Assembly: GCF_000152985.1 (NCBI RefSeq) | Contig: NZ_CH672395.1 | Location: 2,815,095-2,879,094, forward strand | DNA: 64,000 bases | Source of the DNA: Leeuwenhoekiella blandensis MED217 | GTDB taxonomy: Bacteria > Bacteroidota > Bacteroidia > Flavobacteriales > Flavobacteriaceae | Direction: 5' to 3' | Part shown: positions 1 through 9,865 of the stretch, piece by piece | How positions within the stretch are numbered: position 1 is the first letter of the stretch | Layout of the letters: the number at the start of each line of letters is the position of its first letter | The notes under the pieces: model-generated | The model's database searches: none | The model's input: the letters and a program-made list of their open reading frames with translations, nothing else | What the model was told of the DNA's origin: nothing | Program-made: the position numbers and the translations under genes

Positions 1-216
1 CCGTTTACCGATTATACCAGCGGTGTGGAAACCTACGGCGCCGGTCGATATATAGATCTCAGAATCCCCGAAGGAAATACAATTGTGATTGATTTCAACA
101 AAGCCTACAATCCCTTTTGTGCGTATAGCCCTAATTATTCGTGTCCCATTCCGCCGGAAGCCAATGATCTAAAACTTGAAGTAAAAGCAGGAATACGAGG
201 ACCTGAAGAGCATTAA
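1..216 (+). CDS. DUF1684 domain protein, C-terminal end only
   Basis: The reading frame is open from base 1 and ends at the TAA at 214-216, so only the last 71 codons are present and the start lies outside the window. The end reads YNPFCAYSPNYSCPIPPEAN followed by a short L-K-x-E-V-K-A-G tail. This is the conserved C-terminus of the DUF1684 family, usually exported or lipid-anchored proteins of about 200 residues whose biochemical role is not established. The family call rests on this motif. Nothing here tells the substrate or the signal peptide type. Confidence 0.8.
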   Translation, partial: PFTDYTSGVETYGAGRYIDLRIPEGNTIVIDFNKAYNPFCAYSPNYSCPIPPEANDLKLEVKAGIRGPEEH

Positions 217-225
217 GTCTTTCGT

Positions 226-2565
226 TTAAGCACTCTTCATGGCTTCTAATTCTTTGACGTCTTTGGCTAAAAGCGTTTTTAGGATCGCGACGGTTTGTTT
301 GGCGGCTTCTTCCGGTTGCAGCGCCGTATCAGAGATCCCGGAAACTACGCGTGAGATATCGTGATCTACCCAACGCTTTTTTGACCAACTGGCTGCCGGA
401 GCGGCGGTGAGATACGCAGAGAAGTTATGATGCCCGCTCCCGGGGCGTTCCCCGATGATATGAACAATTGCTTTGTTCCCGGCAAAATTATCGGCTCCAA
501 ACAAATGTTCGCCACAGGCATAACCCGCACGCACCCTACCGTGGGTGATCACCAGATTTTTAGCACTCGTAGTATAGCCTTCGTTATGGAGTTGGTCTTT
601 TAGTGTATTCAAAAATGGAAGTAAATGACCATCATCCATCAAAGCTCGGGCGTTGAGTCCGTCTGAAATGATGATTTGAACATCAGGAATCTGATTCCAA
701 CTTTGGCGCAGTTCTTTCAGTTTTCGGGTGGCGTCGAATGACAGTTCTTCCCCACTTTCCGGGTGATATACATAATCTTTTCGATCTTCTGACCGGGTTT
801 TGATCAATAAAGCCTGCGCTATTGAAGCTGCAAAAGATGCATCCATTGGCGTCCATAAACTTTCCTTAGCGTCTTCATACAGCTTTTTAACTTCGGCTTC
901 TAATGCCGGATCCAAATCCCAAACATGTTCCCCAAAACCTTCAGCGATCGCTACTCCCCGATCTCGAATTTCTTTTAAGGTATTTTCGGCTTCCTGATAA
1001 ATTTCAGATTTGCTGCGCGTATCGCCTTGGGCTTGCTTAAACTTATAATACACCCATTTGGGATCACCAAAATGCGCTGTAGGTTTTCCTTCGGCATCTA
1101 TAACTTCTAGCTTTTTAAAGAACTCCCACATCGCATCATTGATCTTGTAACCAAACTTTTCGCGAATGCGCACATGGTCTGCAAAAGAGGTAGTGAGATA
1201 ACTCAGCATCGGGTCGTTTTTTGTGGGCAGCGCCATCAAATAAGCAGGATTTGCAGGCATAACTTGTTCTATACACCAACTCAAATCTTCTAATGAAACA
1301 TCCATATGCAAGGTGGAACAAATATCAAGGCCAATCGTTAGGCCATGCAATTTGCCCATAACCGTATCTTCAAGACAGCAGCGTACGAGTTGTTCTTTGG
1401 TCTTAAAAACTTCAGGGCCGATAAATCCCGCAACATCATTTACGTGTACCCACGGCTGTGCACCTTCCTGGTTTTGTGCTTTCAATTGTTCTTGAAGTGC
1501 TCTCACAAAACCATATTTGCGCGACTCATGCAACACCATATCAAATCCTGATCCGTGGCCGTTGGTAAAATCGGCACCTTGCCCGGTTTCGGCATACAAA
1601 CCGTAACGCCCGTTGCGCTGCCGGGTATACTCTTGCATTTTATCAAGGCTCACGTCAAAGGTTTTATTGGCCGCAACCGTACCTGCCAAACTTTGAAACC
1701 AGATTCCCGTTGTACCGGGATGCTTTGCTTCTACTTCTGCCTGCACATCAATATGCGATAGCACACAGTTAGACAACGTATCTTCTAACTCAAAAGTGGT
1801 TAAAATATCATAAAGCGCCGCTTCTATTTTTGCCACGGAAACCGGATCGCTAGACACCGGATTGGTCCCAAGTACCAAATCTCCCACCGCATACGACCAG
1901 GCATCAAAAACCTGCCAGATAATATCATCGGTATTATCGGTTGGGGAATTGGGCTGAACACGAGCACTTAGATAACCTTTACTACCGATTTGACTTCCCG
2001 CCAGCGGGTTGAAAACCTTTTGACCTACAAGAATAAGTTCGTCATTAGACATCAACTTAACCACGCAACCGATCACATCACTGCTCAAAGCCGGCATAAT
2101 GCGTTTGACCTCAGCTTCCGCTTGTTCTAGAATAAAGGTTTTAAGGTCTAAAATGCTAAAAGATTCCAATTCGGGAGGAGCAGTCGCTGTGGTTTCTCGC
2201 ACCAAATCATACAAGGCATCCTGAAAAATCAGGTGTTTATCTATAGAAGCAATTTTGGTATTCCCTAACAATTCACGGGCTGTCGCTCTACTCGCATCAT
2301 CTGCCGCAGCAAGTCCCAAAGTCAAATCACCTTCTTTAAATGCGTTAGCGGCACCTATGATCTTTCGATAAAGATCTGTATCGATCTTGCCTTGATTGCG
2401 CTGCAAATACGCAAAGATATCCTCGCCCTTCTTGGCAGGTTGAAGTTGAACCCGTTTTAGCGGTTCGCCATCATCCCCAATAAAATTACATCCGCTGAAT
2501 AAAAGTGTTGCCGTGCTCATAAGTCCCATCTGAATTAAAAAATGCTTTCTAGAAATTGCTTCCAT
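226..2565 (-). CDS. eutBC: Exported ethanolamine ammonia-lyase, EutB-EutC fusion
   Basis: One 779-residue chain carries both subunits of adenosylcobalamin-dependent ethanolamine ammonia-lyase (ethanolamine to acetaldehyde plus ammonia). Residues about 38-580 match the large subunit EutB: the motifs AETGQGADF, HVNDVAGFIGPEV, CCLEDTVMGKLHG and LDICSTLHMD are visible. Residues about 586-779 match EutC: IPDVQIIISDGLN and IIGERPGSGHHN. EutC is about 100 residues shorter at its N-terminus than the E. coli protein. The ATG at 2565 gives an N-terminus with a Tat-like S-R-K-x-F-L pattern (RK at 6-7), a hydrophobic stretch and a lipobox LFSGC with Cys26, so export as a lipoprotein is predicted. No other eut gene, microcompartment gene or cobalamin riboswitch is seen nearby. 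Fusion and enzyme family are clear; location is inferred. Confidence 0.88.
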   Translation of the reverse strand: MEAISRKHFLIQMGLMSTATLLFSGCNFIGDDGEPLKRVQLQPAKKGEDIFAYLQRNQGKIDTDLYRKIIGAANAFKEGDLTLGLAAADDASRATARELLGNTKIASIDKHLIFQDALYDLVRETTATAPPELESFSILDLKTFILEQAEAEVKRIMPALSSDVIGCVVKLMSNDELILVGQKVFNPLAGSQIGSKGYLSARVQPNSPTDNTDDIIWQVFDAWSYAVGDLVLGTNPVSSDPVSVAKIEAALYDILTTFELEDTLSNCVLSHIDVQAEVEAKHPGTTGIWFQSLAGTVAANKTFDVSLDKMQEYTRQRNGRYGLYAETGQGADFTNGHGSGFDMVLHESRKYGFVRALQEQLKAQNQEGAQPWVHVNDVAGFIGPEVFKTKEQLVRCCLEDTVMGKLHGLTIGLDICSTLHMDVSLEDLSWCIEQVMPANPAYLMALPTKNDPMLSYLTTSFADHVRIREKFGYKINDAMWEFFKKLEVIDAEGKPTAHFGDPKWVYYKFKQAQGDTRSKSEIYQEAENTLKEIRDRGVAIAEGFGEHVWDLDPALEAEVKKLYEDAKESLWTPMDASFAASIAQALLIKTRSEDRKDYVYHPESGEELSFDATRKLKELRQSWNQIPDVQIIISDGLNARALMDDGHLLPFLNTLKDQLHNEGYTTSAKNLVITHGRVRAGYACGEHLFGADNFAGNKAIVHIIGERPGSGHHNFSAYLTAAPAASWSKKRWVDHDISRVVSGISDTALQPEEAAKQTVAILKTLLAKDVKELEAMKSA

Positions 2566-2755
2566 AGTGTTCCCTGTCTTCTCTTAAAGTTAGAAAAAAA
2601 GCTTCCGCAGTTTGTTGCCAAAGCGTTAAATCAAACTGATTTTATGGATTTTACAAAATACCAAGCCTAAAATGAGATTATAGAAACCGAAGCTTCACTT
2701 TAGCAAAACAACTAAGACAAACAGTAAAGTCTTTACCCTTTGGCAAAACAAAAAA

Positions 2756-2784
2756 AGCCCTGAAATCCTACGGACTTCAGGGCT
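2756..2784 (-). terminator. Rho-independent terminator of the GH51-DUF5695-M1 operon
   Basis: A hairpin with arms AGCCCTGAA and TTCAGGGCT sits 22 bases beyond the M1 peptidase stop. On the minus strand it is followed by a run of six T (A-run at 2751-2756), as expected for an intrinsic terminator of the minus-strand operon. Confidence 0.8.
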
Positions 2785-2806
2785 GCTATTTTAAATATCA
2801 ATAAGC

Positions 2807-4477
2807 TTATAATTCTTTGACTAAAACTACATTGAGGTAATACATTTTTTCAATACGATCTGGCGTTAACAGGTATTGATTTTTCATCGTAATATCTACC
2901 GCTTTCCAGGTATTCGCTACCGGAAATATTTTCAGCTCTTCGTGCGTTCCAACCAGACTTAAGGGCAAATCAAAGCCTTCAATACAGTTGACATAGCGGT
3001 ATTTGATTTGACTATTTTCAGCATCTACAAAAAGTTCTAAAGTTGGAATCTCGGTCGTAGTCAAATACTGCTCAAAAACTTTAGAATAATCAAAGTCGGC
3101 TTTGCGCGAAATATAATCCTGTACCTCACTACCATCAACGGTTTTATTATGAAAAGTCTGATTCAACCCGGCCAAAATGTTTCTGAACAATTGATCGTTA
3201 TTGATGCTGTGTCGAATGCTGTGTAGCATATTTCCGCCTTTAGGATACATATCGCCACTTCCCTGAGCATTTACACCATACGCGGGAATAATAGGCGTTT
3301 TATTGCCAATCCCTTGTCGAATACCGTAATTATATTCATTTGCAGCTTCAGGACCGTAATTATAATCTATAAATAAGGTCTCGCTGTAATTGGTAAAGCT
3401 TTCGTGAACATACATATCTGCGAGGTCGTTTGTGGTGATGTTGTTGCCAAACCACTCGTGACCGCTTTCGTGAATGATGATAAAATCCCAGGTCAAACCC
3501 AGTCCGGTGCCTGAGCCGTCACGACCGCGATAACCGCCGGCATAGTAATTTCCGTAAGAAACCGCCGATTGATGCTCCATACCGGTATTGTCTACTTCTA
3601 TCAGCTTGTAACCATCCTCATAAAACGGATACGGCCCAAACCAATACTCAAAGGCATTCAACATATTATGCACTTCTTTAGGCATATACTCTTTGGCTTT
3701 TTCCAGGTTATAATCCAGCACCCAATAATTGAGATCAAGATCGCCTTTTACACCCGGATGTACCTCTTTAAAATTCTCGTAATGCCCGATATACGGAATG
3801 ATCGTATAATTACTTATCGGGTTTTCAACACCCCATTTATAACTCGTAGTACTATCTTGATGTTCGGTTTTATCCAGTAAGCGACCGTTAGCCACGGCAG
3901 TCAACGCATCAGGAACACGCATCGTTAATGAAGCACCACGATCGGGTTCGTCGCTTTGATGATCTTTATTGGGATACCAGATAGAAGCGCCCAAACCTTG
4001 ACACGTAACGGTCATCAATGGTCTGCCTTCTGCGTCTTTAGAAAAAGACCAGCCACCATCCCACGGTGGTCGTACCGCCACGTGCGGATTTCCACTGAAA
4101 AAGATTTTTACGGTATGCTCAGAATCTAATTCCTGCGGAAGTGTATTGACCCAATACACATTACCTTCTCTTTTAAATTGTAGTTCGGTTGCATCGTCAA
4201 AAAGAATGCGGTCGATCACCAGCGGTTCTTGCAAATCGATCTGCATCACATCAGGATGTTTTTCCTGAACCACTTTATAGGTGATTTGATTTGCCCCGGA
4301 AGTAAACTGCTTATCATAATCGGGTTGCACCTCAATATCGTAGCGCATCACATCCCACCACGCCCGCTGTGGAGTAATGCTTCCGCGTAAACTATCGGCT
4401 CTTGTAAATTCTTGTGCAGCAACAGAAAGACTCAAAATAAGTCCCAAGACTGTCAGCAAATTGACTTTTCTATTCAA
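2807..4477 (-). CDS. M1 family zinc metallopeptidase, exported
   Basis: A 556-residue gluzincin aminopeptidase of family M1. The zinc site HESGH is at residues 336-340 with the third ligand Glu359 exactly 18 residues later (HExxHx18E). The upstream exopeptidase motif appears as GMEHQ rather than the textbook GxMEN. The N-terminus is a Sec signal peptide ending SVAAQ, so it acts in the periplasm on peptides. The only in-frame start that keeps the signal peptide is a TTG at 4477, three bases after the DUF5695 stop, so this is the last gene of the GH51-DUF5695-M1 operon. The catalytic part is complete but there is no long ERAP-like C-terminal domain, which is usual for short bacterial members. 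Confidence 0.9.
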   Translation of the reverse strand: MNRKVNLLTVLGLILSLSVAAQEFTRADSLRGSITPQRAWWDVMRYDIEVQPDYDKQFTSGANQITYKVVQEKHPDVMQIDLQEPLVIDRILFDDATELQFKREGNVYWVNTLPQELDSEHTVKIFFSGNPHVAVRPPWDGGWSFSKDAEGRPLMTVTCQGLGASIWYPNKDHQSDEPDRGASLTMRVPDALTAVANGRLLDKTEHQDSTTSYKWGVENPISNYTIIPYIGHYENFKEVHPGVKGDLDLNYWVLDYNLEKAKEYMPKEVHNMLNAFEYWFGPYPFYEDGYKLIEVDNTGMEHQSAVSYGNYYAGGYRGRDGSGTGLGLTWDFIIIHESGHEWFGNNITTNDLADMYVHESFTNYSETLFIDYNYGPEAANEYNYGIRQGIGNKTPIIPAYGVNAQGSGDMYPKGGNMLHSIRHSINNDQLFRNILAGLNQTFHNKTVDGSEVQDYISRKADFDYSKVFEQYLTTTEIPTLELFVDAENSQIKYRYVNCIEGFDLPLSLVGTHEELKIFPVANTWKAVDITMKNQYLLTPDRIEKMYYLNVVLVKEL

Positions 4478-4480
4478 TGT

Positions 4481-7177
4481 TTAGTGTTTTAGGGTAAGTG
4501 TGATCGGTTTTGCCTGAAGCGGAATTTTATATGCACCGCGCACCTTCTCATAATCTAGTGCATATTCTTCCGGAAGGTTTACATAAGCAAACGGTGTGAT
4601 TTCCGTTTTAGGCGCTAGCCTAAGTTGAACCTCTTTCGTTTTCTTATCAAAGCTAACTTGTTGAACTGCTCCGGCATCTAAAGTGATCCACAAGGCTAAC
4701 GGCTGAACAAACACCGCATTTTTAGCAGCGGTCGTTAATTGCATTGTAACCGAATTCTTTTCTTCTGTAAGATTTCCGCCGAAGGCCAAATAGCCCAATT
4801 CTGCATCTTCAACCAAATACGCCGAAGAATTGATCGCGTAACCATAGAAATTAGAACCGTAATCGCCAGACAGGTAATCGATCTCTAGCGTTGAAGGCCA
4901 ACTGTGAAAAGCTGCCGCTCCAAAACCATCTTCCGTAATATTAGAAACCGCGCCTAGCAAGCCGCCGTAGCCCACTTTCAACAAATGCAAATCCTCAGGA
5001 TTTTCCCGATAATTGTCCAATACAGGAATTGCATTAAGTCCGGAACCGTAATGATGAATCTGGCGCTCTACACGCGATAGTTTACCACCATAAAGAAAAT
5101 CCCAATAACGGCGAGCATTCCCATTATACGCCCAGTGCGGCATTGTAGGCATATAGGCTAAAATAGCGCTCAAAGTCACCGCAGCTTTGGCGTCGTACCC
5201 AAAATAATCAGACCACATATACACCTCTTCCTGACCGGTAGAATCCCACGGCATCTCACTACCAAAAGGATAGGCCAGCGACTCCCAATGATCGGCACGT
5301 TTTTTCATTTCGGCTTCAAGCTTGGTAGCTTCTTCTGTGAGTTGCTCGCGTTTTAAATCTTTGAGTACGTGCAGAAAAATACTTCCTTCCATCTGACCAA
5401 ACTGCGCATAATACGGAGCCTGAGTAGTCATCGCCAATGTGGTTTGATACGCCTGTTCCAGATACCATTTCCAGTCTTTTTGAGTGACCAGATTATCATA
5501 ATAGCGTGACAAGCGGTAGAGCGTCCAATAGGCAGCAACCACGTGCGGATAGTTGTACGATCTACCGGGATCTGCAGCTCCTTCTTTATTCCAGGCTGCC
5601 CAGGTATTCCAATTTATCGTGTCGTTATACGTGCCTGCCGGAAATTCTTCCGGTTCATAATACAACACACTTTTACGCACGCCATATTTATGTTCGCCCT
5701 CAGCATTTTGTAACACGCCCCAAACGGTTTGGTTTACAAAATCTTCTAGTTTTGAAACCTGTTCTTGATCGGGCTGAAGGTATTGTTTCATCATTCCGCC
5801 TAACCAGCTTCCGGCGCCACCTTCATCGCTCAAACCGGCGATCCAAACCCTTCCGTCTTGCGTCACCTGTCGCTTGTTCTGATAATCATACGAAATCAAT
5901 GAAGGTGCTCTGTTGAACAGATCTTCATCGTCATCAAACCATTGATTATCGAACAAGAAATTCCCAAAGTCAGCAACCAATTCACTTTCAGGCTTAATAA
6001 CTTTATAGTTGATGCTTTGTGTTTTTCCATTCGTGTACTTGATTTCGACACGCGCTCTTCCCCACTGATTTCCGGTAACGGTGTACACATCATACGCATT
6101 CCTATCTGCTTCTTTCTCAACCGAAAGTGCACCTTCAGGAGTCACCTTGATACTACTTACATCAGAATTATATTTTAAAAATAATTTTCCCTGTACATCC
6201 TGCGGAAGCACATAGCCCGGAACACCAACAGCCACCGGCATATCTTTTTCCGTCAGTTGTTGTTGTACTTTTTTGATTTCCGGAGCAAGTGTCAATCGTA
6301 CTGAAAATGTTTTGAGTTCGCCTGGTTTTAAGAAACCTGACGTTGGCGTATTCCATTGCTTTACACCTTCCCATTCGTCTGAAGCATAAGCCTTGCTATT
6401 GGCCATCCACTCGTGAAAACCTTCAAACACAATGCTGCGTGGCGAAGGATCGTCAAGCAACGGGCGATAGGCTTCAAATGGCATATTGTTCTCAGGAAGA
6501 ACAAGTAAAGTTTTGCCTTTTCCGTCTAAGCGTTTTACTTCGAGATAGCCTGCATCAAGCCCGATATATGGATCGAAAAATACATTTTTAGCATGCGCTT
6601 CTTCCAGCGAATTTCCTTCTAAAATATTGTTGAAGATCATCGGGATCCCCAGCGCGCCCAACTCGACAGGTTGATCGGTTTTATTCTGAAAATCAAACGC
6701 CAAAATCAAGTCGCCGTCGGCTTCGGTATAATAGCGTGTAATACCAAGCGGAAGCTCTTCCGGCAACGTATTGGCTAAATTGGCAGCAGCCAAAGCGCCT
6801 TCTTTAGCTATCGCTTCCACAGGTTTTCTGGCAGTCGCGGTTGAGACCGTATTCCAATCTTCTGAACCATCCAGGCGGTATCTAAAATTGATATCTCCCA
6901 AATGGTAGAGTCCGTTGCCGGCTCTGATCTCCAAGCGGTCTCCAGGAGTAAAATCAAATTCAGGATCTGATTTTGGAGCCAAGGAAGCCACCGTTTGCGA
7001 AGCCTTGACCAACTTGAGTATAAATTGATCGGTTTCTAAGGTTTCAAAGCCTGATTCAAGACCTAAAGTCGCTTCTCGCTCTTTGACTTTATCCCAATAT
7101 TCCTGGGCTTGTGCACCTGCTGTAATGCCTATAAAAAGAAGGGTAAATACCCTTAATGCTTTTTTATACGTGTTCAT
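4481..7177 (-). CDS. DUF5695 family exported protein
   Basis: An 898-residue protein with a signal peptide (ending in GAQAQ), rich in aromatic residues. The N-terminal half is beta-rich; the C-terminal half from about residue 430 has the alternating helix and Trp/Tyr pattern (for example MWSDYFGYDAKAA, HWAYNGNARRYWDF) seen in alpha-toroid carbohydrate enzymes. I recognise it as the DUF5695 family, for which no reaction is established to my knowledge. It lies 12 bases after the GH51 gene and three bases before the M1 peptidase gene in one operon, which points to a role in handling an arabinose-containing glycan. A glycoside hydrolase or lyase function is inference only. Confidence 0.7.
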   Translation of the reverse strand: MNTYKKALRVFTLLFIGITAGAQAQEYWDKVKEREATLGLESGFETLETDQFILKLVKASQTVASLAPKSDPEFDFTPGDRLEIRAGNGLYHLGDINFRYRLDGSEDWNTVSTATARKPVEAIAKEGALAAANLANTLPEELPLGITRYYTEADGDLILAFDFQNKTDQPVELGALGIPMIFNNILEGNSLEEAHAKNVFFDPYIGLDAGYLEVKRLDGKGKTLLVLPENNMPFEAYRPLLDDPSPRSIVFEGFHEWMANSKAYASDEWEGVKQWNTPTSGFLKPGELKTFSVRLTLAPEIKKVQQQLTEKDMPVAVGVPGYVLPQDVQGKLFLKYNSDVSSIKVTPEGALSVEKEADRNAYDVYTVTGNQWGRARVEIKYTNGKTQSINYKVIKPESELVADFGNFLFDNQWFDDDEDLFNRAPSLISYDYQNKRQVTQDGRVWIAGLSDEGGAGSWLGGMMKQYLQPDQEQVSKLEDFVNQTVWGVLQNAEGEHKYGVRKSVLYYEPEEFPAGTYNDTINWNTWAAWNKEGAADPGRSYNYPHVVAAYWTLYRLSRYYDNLVTQKDWKWYLEQAYQTTLAMTTQAPYYAQFGQMEGSIFLHVLKDLKREQLTEEATKLEAEMKKRADHWESLAYPFGSEMPWDSTGQEEVYMWSDYFGYDAKAAVTLSAILAYMPTMPHWAYNGNARRYWDFLYGGKLSRVERQIHHYGSGLNAIPVLDNYRENPEDLHLLKVGYGGLLGAVSNITEDGFGAAAFHSWPSTLEIDYLSGDYGSNFYGYAINSSAYLVEDAELGYLAFGGNLTEEKNSVTMQLTTAAKNAVFVQPLALWITLDAGAVQQVSFDKKTKEVQLRLAPKTEITPFAYVNLPEEYALDYEKVRGAYKIPLQAKPITLTLKH

Positions 7178-7189
7178 ATACGTTGATTT

Positions 7190-9529
7190 CTAATTTAATT
7201 TGAATTTATAGATTCCTGCCGACTCCTTAGCGACCTGTAAGCTGTTATGCTCCAACTCAAAAGAAGTTTCTTCGAGGTAGATACTGTTTTTATGTGTAAC
7301 ATCATTATACACCATATCGTTGGCTCCTGTGATCACAAAAGCTGTTCCTTGCGTTGGAATATTTTCAGTAATAAAGTCAAGCGCTAAGTGATACTCCTGA
7401 TGCGTAGCATTGATAACCGAAAGTGTTAAATATGTTCCGTCTTCGGTTAATGTAGCCGCAACATCTAAAGGCTCTGGAGCACCCGAAACCGCAACAGGAA
7501 TAGTACCGAATTCTTTTCGGTACGTTTTTAAGACTAATCCGGTTCCCTCAAGCCAGCTGTCAGTAGGTGTTGTTTTTATCGCTCCGATCACATTCACCGT
7601 TTGCGCATAATTGGCCATATAATACATCTCAGACTGGCGTGAGAATTCATTCAATCCTGCGGCAATTCCTAAAGCATCGCGCAAGAAATAACGCGTTCCC
7701 AACAATCCAAACTCGTGCGGACCGTACCAATAATTCCATTCATCAAGTGCGATCTTGATATCACGATCTGCGATTCCCGGAATTTCCCTGCGAGCCCTAC
7801 GGTGTTCTTCTGCGATTTCTCTAATCGCATCCGGCATTTGCTTTACATGCGTGAGCAAACCGCCTGCATGCCAATCCTGACGGTAAAAATGCTCGCTGAT
7901 GTAGGTCATATTTTCAGCTGTATTTTGATACATCATATCATTCCATTCCCCGGGATAACCTACGGCGATGAGATCTATATCGGGATCTACTGCCCACATT
8001 GCTTCGGCTACTTTGTTATGCTTTTTCACATACTCTTCAATTGGCATATGGCCTAATTGCCAGTCGCCAAACATCTCGTTTCCTACCGCCCAAAGTTGAA
8101 CATTATACGGCTCAGGATGACCATTTGCCGCGCGTCGTTTTCCCATAGGTGTAGTAGCTGCACCGTTAAAATACTCTACTTCGTTTGCTGCCAATGCTGC
8201 ATCACCCAAACCGGTGTTCACGGCAATATTGGCTTCAGCATCTAGTATTTTGCAGAGTTGCATAAACTCGTGAATACCCACATCGTTATATTCTAAGCCA
8301 TTCCAGGCGCGCTCATATCGTGTAGGGCGTGCATCGGGATTGCCTATACCATCTTTCCAATCATAACCCGAGACAAAATTTCCACCAGGCCAGCGGTAAA
8401 TTGGGGAATCTAATTCTTTCAACAATGCGATCACATCCGGGCGAAAACCTTCAATATTATCCTCCGGCATTAAGGAAATTGCGGCGAGCGTGACTTTCCC
8501 GGTGCCACTAAAAGATACATTCAGCTTGGCAAGATCTCCAAAATTTGATTTCGGTTTCAGTTTAAATTCTTTAGTAATAAAGTCTGTACTTTCTGAATTG
8601 ATTAAACCTATAGTAGTTGATGAATTGGCGGTTTCTAAACCAATTTTGACGCCCGTAACACCGTTGTCAGCTTTGTAAACAATACGACCGATATAAGATT
8701 TATCGGCGTATAATGAAATAGAGTCCTGATAAATAAGAACTGAATCATTTTTGACATTAAAAACCGGTAAAGCCATTTCTGAAAAACCGTTTTCGGCATC
8801 TAATGTGATTCTGGTTGTATCTACGCTCGTCGCCCAGGGAGAATTACTGGTTCCCGGTTTATGATAAAATTTACGGTCGGTTAGCATTTCAGCCCATAAG
8901 CCACCATAGATAGATTTACCCATATGCTCGATGAACTGGCCGTAGATATACGGCGACATCGGTTCCTTTTGCGCTTCCAGATCGATGCTAACTTTAGGTT
9001 CTAGGGTTTCTGCTGAAAGTTCTTCAAGCTTGATATCCTTAAAATAGGCAGTTCCTGAAGCAGGCGCGTTTTTCCCTAAAAGACATTCAATAATAAAACT
9101 ATCGTCTCCTTCAGTATTAAACGTCATTTCGACCGGTGTCCAGGCAGTAGTACCTGTAAAAACAGTATCTGTTTTAGAAGAAAATTTACCTAAACCAAAT
9201 CCCGCTCCGGCATTGGGTTTATCTGTCGAGACATTTTCAGTTTTTACAAATCCGCTGACTTTATATTGTGCGTAGGGCTTTACATTTACTTTCTTAAAAA
9301 CGCGTCCCATCTGCAAGCTGTCGTGATTGATCACCAAAACTCTGGCATCGGTATCCTTGAACGTACTGTCTGAATAATTCTCTTGATTGCTCCAATATTC
9401 TGTTTCCCATCCGGCTTCTTTAAACGTTGAACTGGCATCAGGAGATAGATCGATAAGGCTTGGCTCTTGCTTTGTCTGGCAAGAAAGAAACAAGCTCAAG
9501 CCAATAAGAGCGAGTGTATATTTAATCAT
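7190..9529 (-). CDS. GH51 alpha-L-arabinofuranosidase, lipoprotein
   Basis: A 779-residue retaining alpha-L-arabinofuranosidase of family GH51, releasing terminal arabinofuranose from arabinan or arabinoxylan. The signal peptide ends in a lipobox (LFLSC, Cys17). Residues about 30-175 form a carbohydrate-binding-like beta domain, the catalytic barrel follows, and a beta-sandwich closes the chain. The general acid/base is Glu485 in VGNEMFG and the nucleophile Glu597 in ALDEWNYWYG. FIEHMGKSIYGGLW and YRWPGGNFVSGYDW are further family signatures. It is the first gene of the minus-strand operon with DUF5695 and the M1 peptidase. A divergently transcribed AraC-type gene begins 336 bases away and is its likely regulator. 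Confidence 0.92.
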   Translation of the reverse strand: MIKYTLALIGLSLFLSCQTKQEPSLIDLSPDASSTFKEAGWETEYWSNQENYSDSTFKDTDARVLVINHDSLQMGRVFKKVNVKPYAQYKVSGFVKTENVSTDKPNAGAGFGLGKFSSKTDTVFTGTTAWTPVEMTFNTEGDDSFIIECLLGKNAPASGTAYFKDIKLEELSAETLEPKVSIDLEAQKEPMSPYIYGQFIEHMGKSIYGGLWAEMLTDRKFYHKPGTSNSPWATSVDTTRITLDAENGFSEMALPVFNVKNDSVLIYQDSISLYADKSYIGRIVYKADNGVTGVKIGLETANSSTTIGLINSESTDFITKEFKLKPKSNFGDLAKLNVSFSGTGKVTLAAISLMPEDNIEGFRPDVIALLKELDSPIYRWPGGNFVSGYDWKDGIGNPDARPTRYERAWNGLEYNDVGIHEFMQLCKILDAEANIAVNTGLGDAALAANEVEYFNGAATTPMGKRRAANGHPEPYNVQLWAVGNEMFGDWQLGHMPIEEYVKKHNKVAEAMWAVDPDIDLIAVGYPGEWNDMMYQNTAENMTYISEHFYRQDWHAGGLLTHVKQMPDAIREIAEEHRRARREIPGIADRDIKIALDEWNYWYGPHEFGLLGTRYFLRDALGIAAGLNEFSRQSEMYYMANYAQTVNVIGAIKTTPTDSWLEGTGLVLKTYRKEFGTIPVAVSGAPEPLDVAATLTEDGTYLTLSVINATHQEYHLALDFITENIPTQGTAFVITGANDMVYNDVTHKNSIYLEETSFELEHNSLQVAKESAGIYKFKLN

Positions 9530-9865
9530 AAATCGAAATTTAACAGATATGGCATTGGTAAGTTTGCTTTGCTAACCAATTCAAATGCTTAAAATAACAC
9601 AATTGAAAATGAAATCGTTTTGTTAAAGTTACCAAAAGATAATAGCATATTAACTCTATAAATGTAACTAATACACCTTTGCCGATAATCAAGTATCAAC
9701 CCTAGTAAAACCAGATTATTAAATCGATTTATCTCAAATTTAAAATTGTAAATGTTAAAAGTACACGTTTTATGATCTATATCTAACCTATATTAATACG
9801 ATATTACCCCTAGACTTGACTTGAACTATAATTTTATGTCAATTTTATAGCAGATTTAAGCACAA
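9530..9865. promoter_or_regulatory. Divergent intergenic region between GH51 operon and AraC gene
   Basis: This AT-rich 336-base gap separates the start of the GH51 operon from the start of the AraC-type regulator, so it must hold both promoters. I see no perfect TAnnTTTG box: the nearest, CACCTTTG around 9675-9682, has one mismatch. There is no clear paired operator repeat. Confidence 0.4.

Noticed and set aside
226..2800. Cobalamin riboswitch or microcompartment genes beside eutBC
   Set aside because: I looked for the conserved B12-box-like core and for shell protein genes in the flanks and saw neither.
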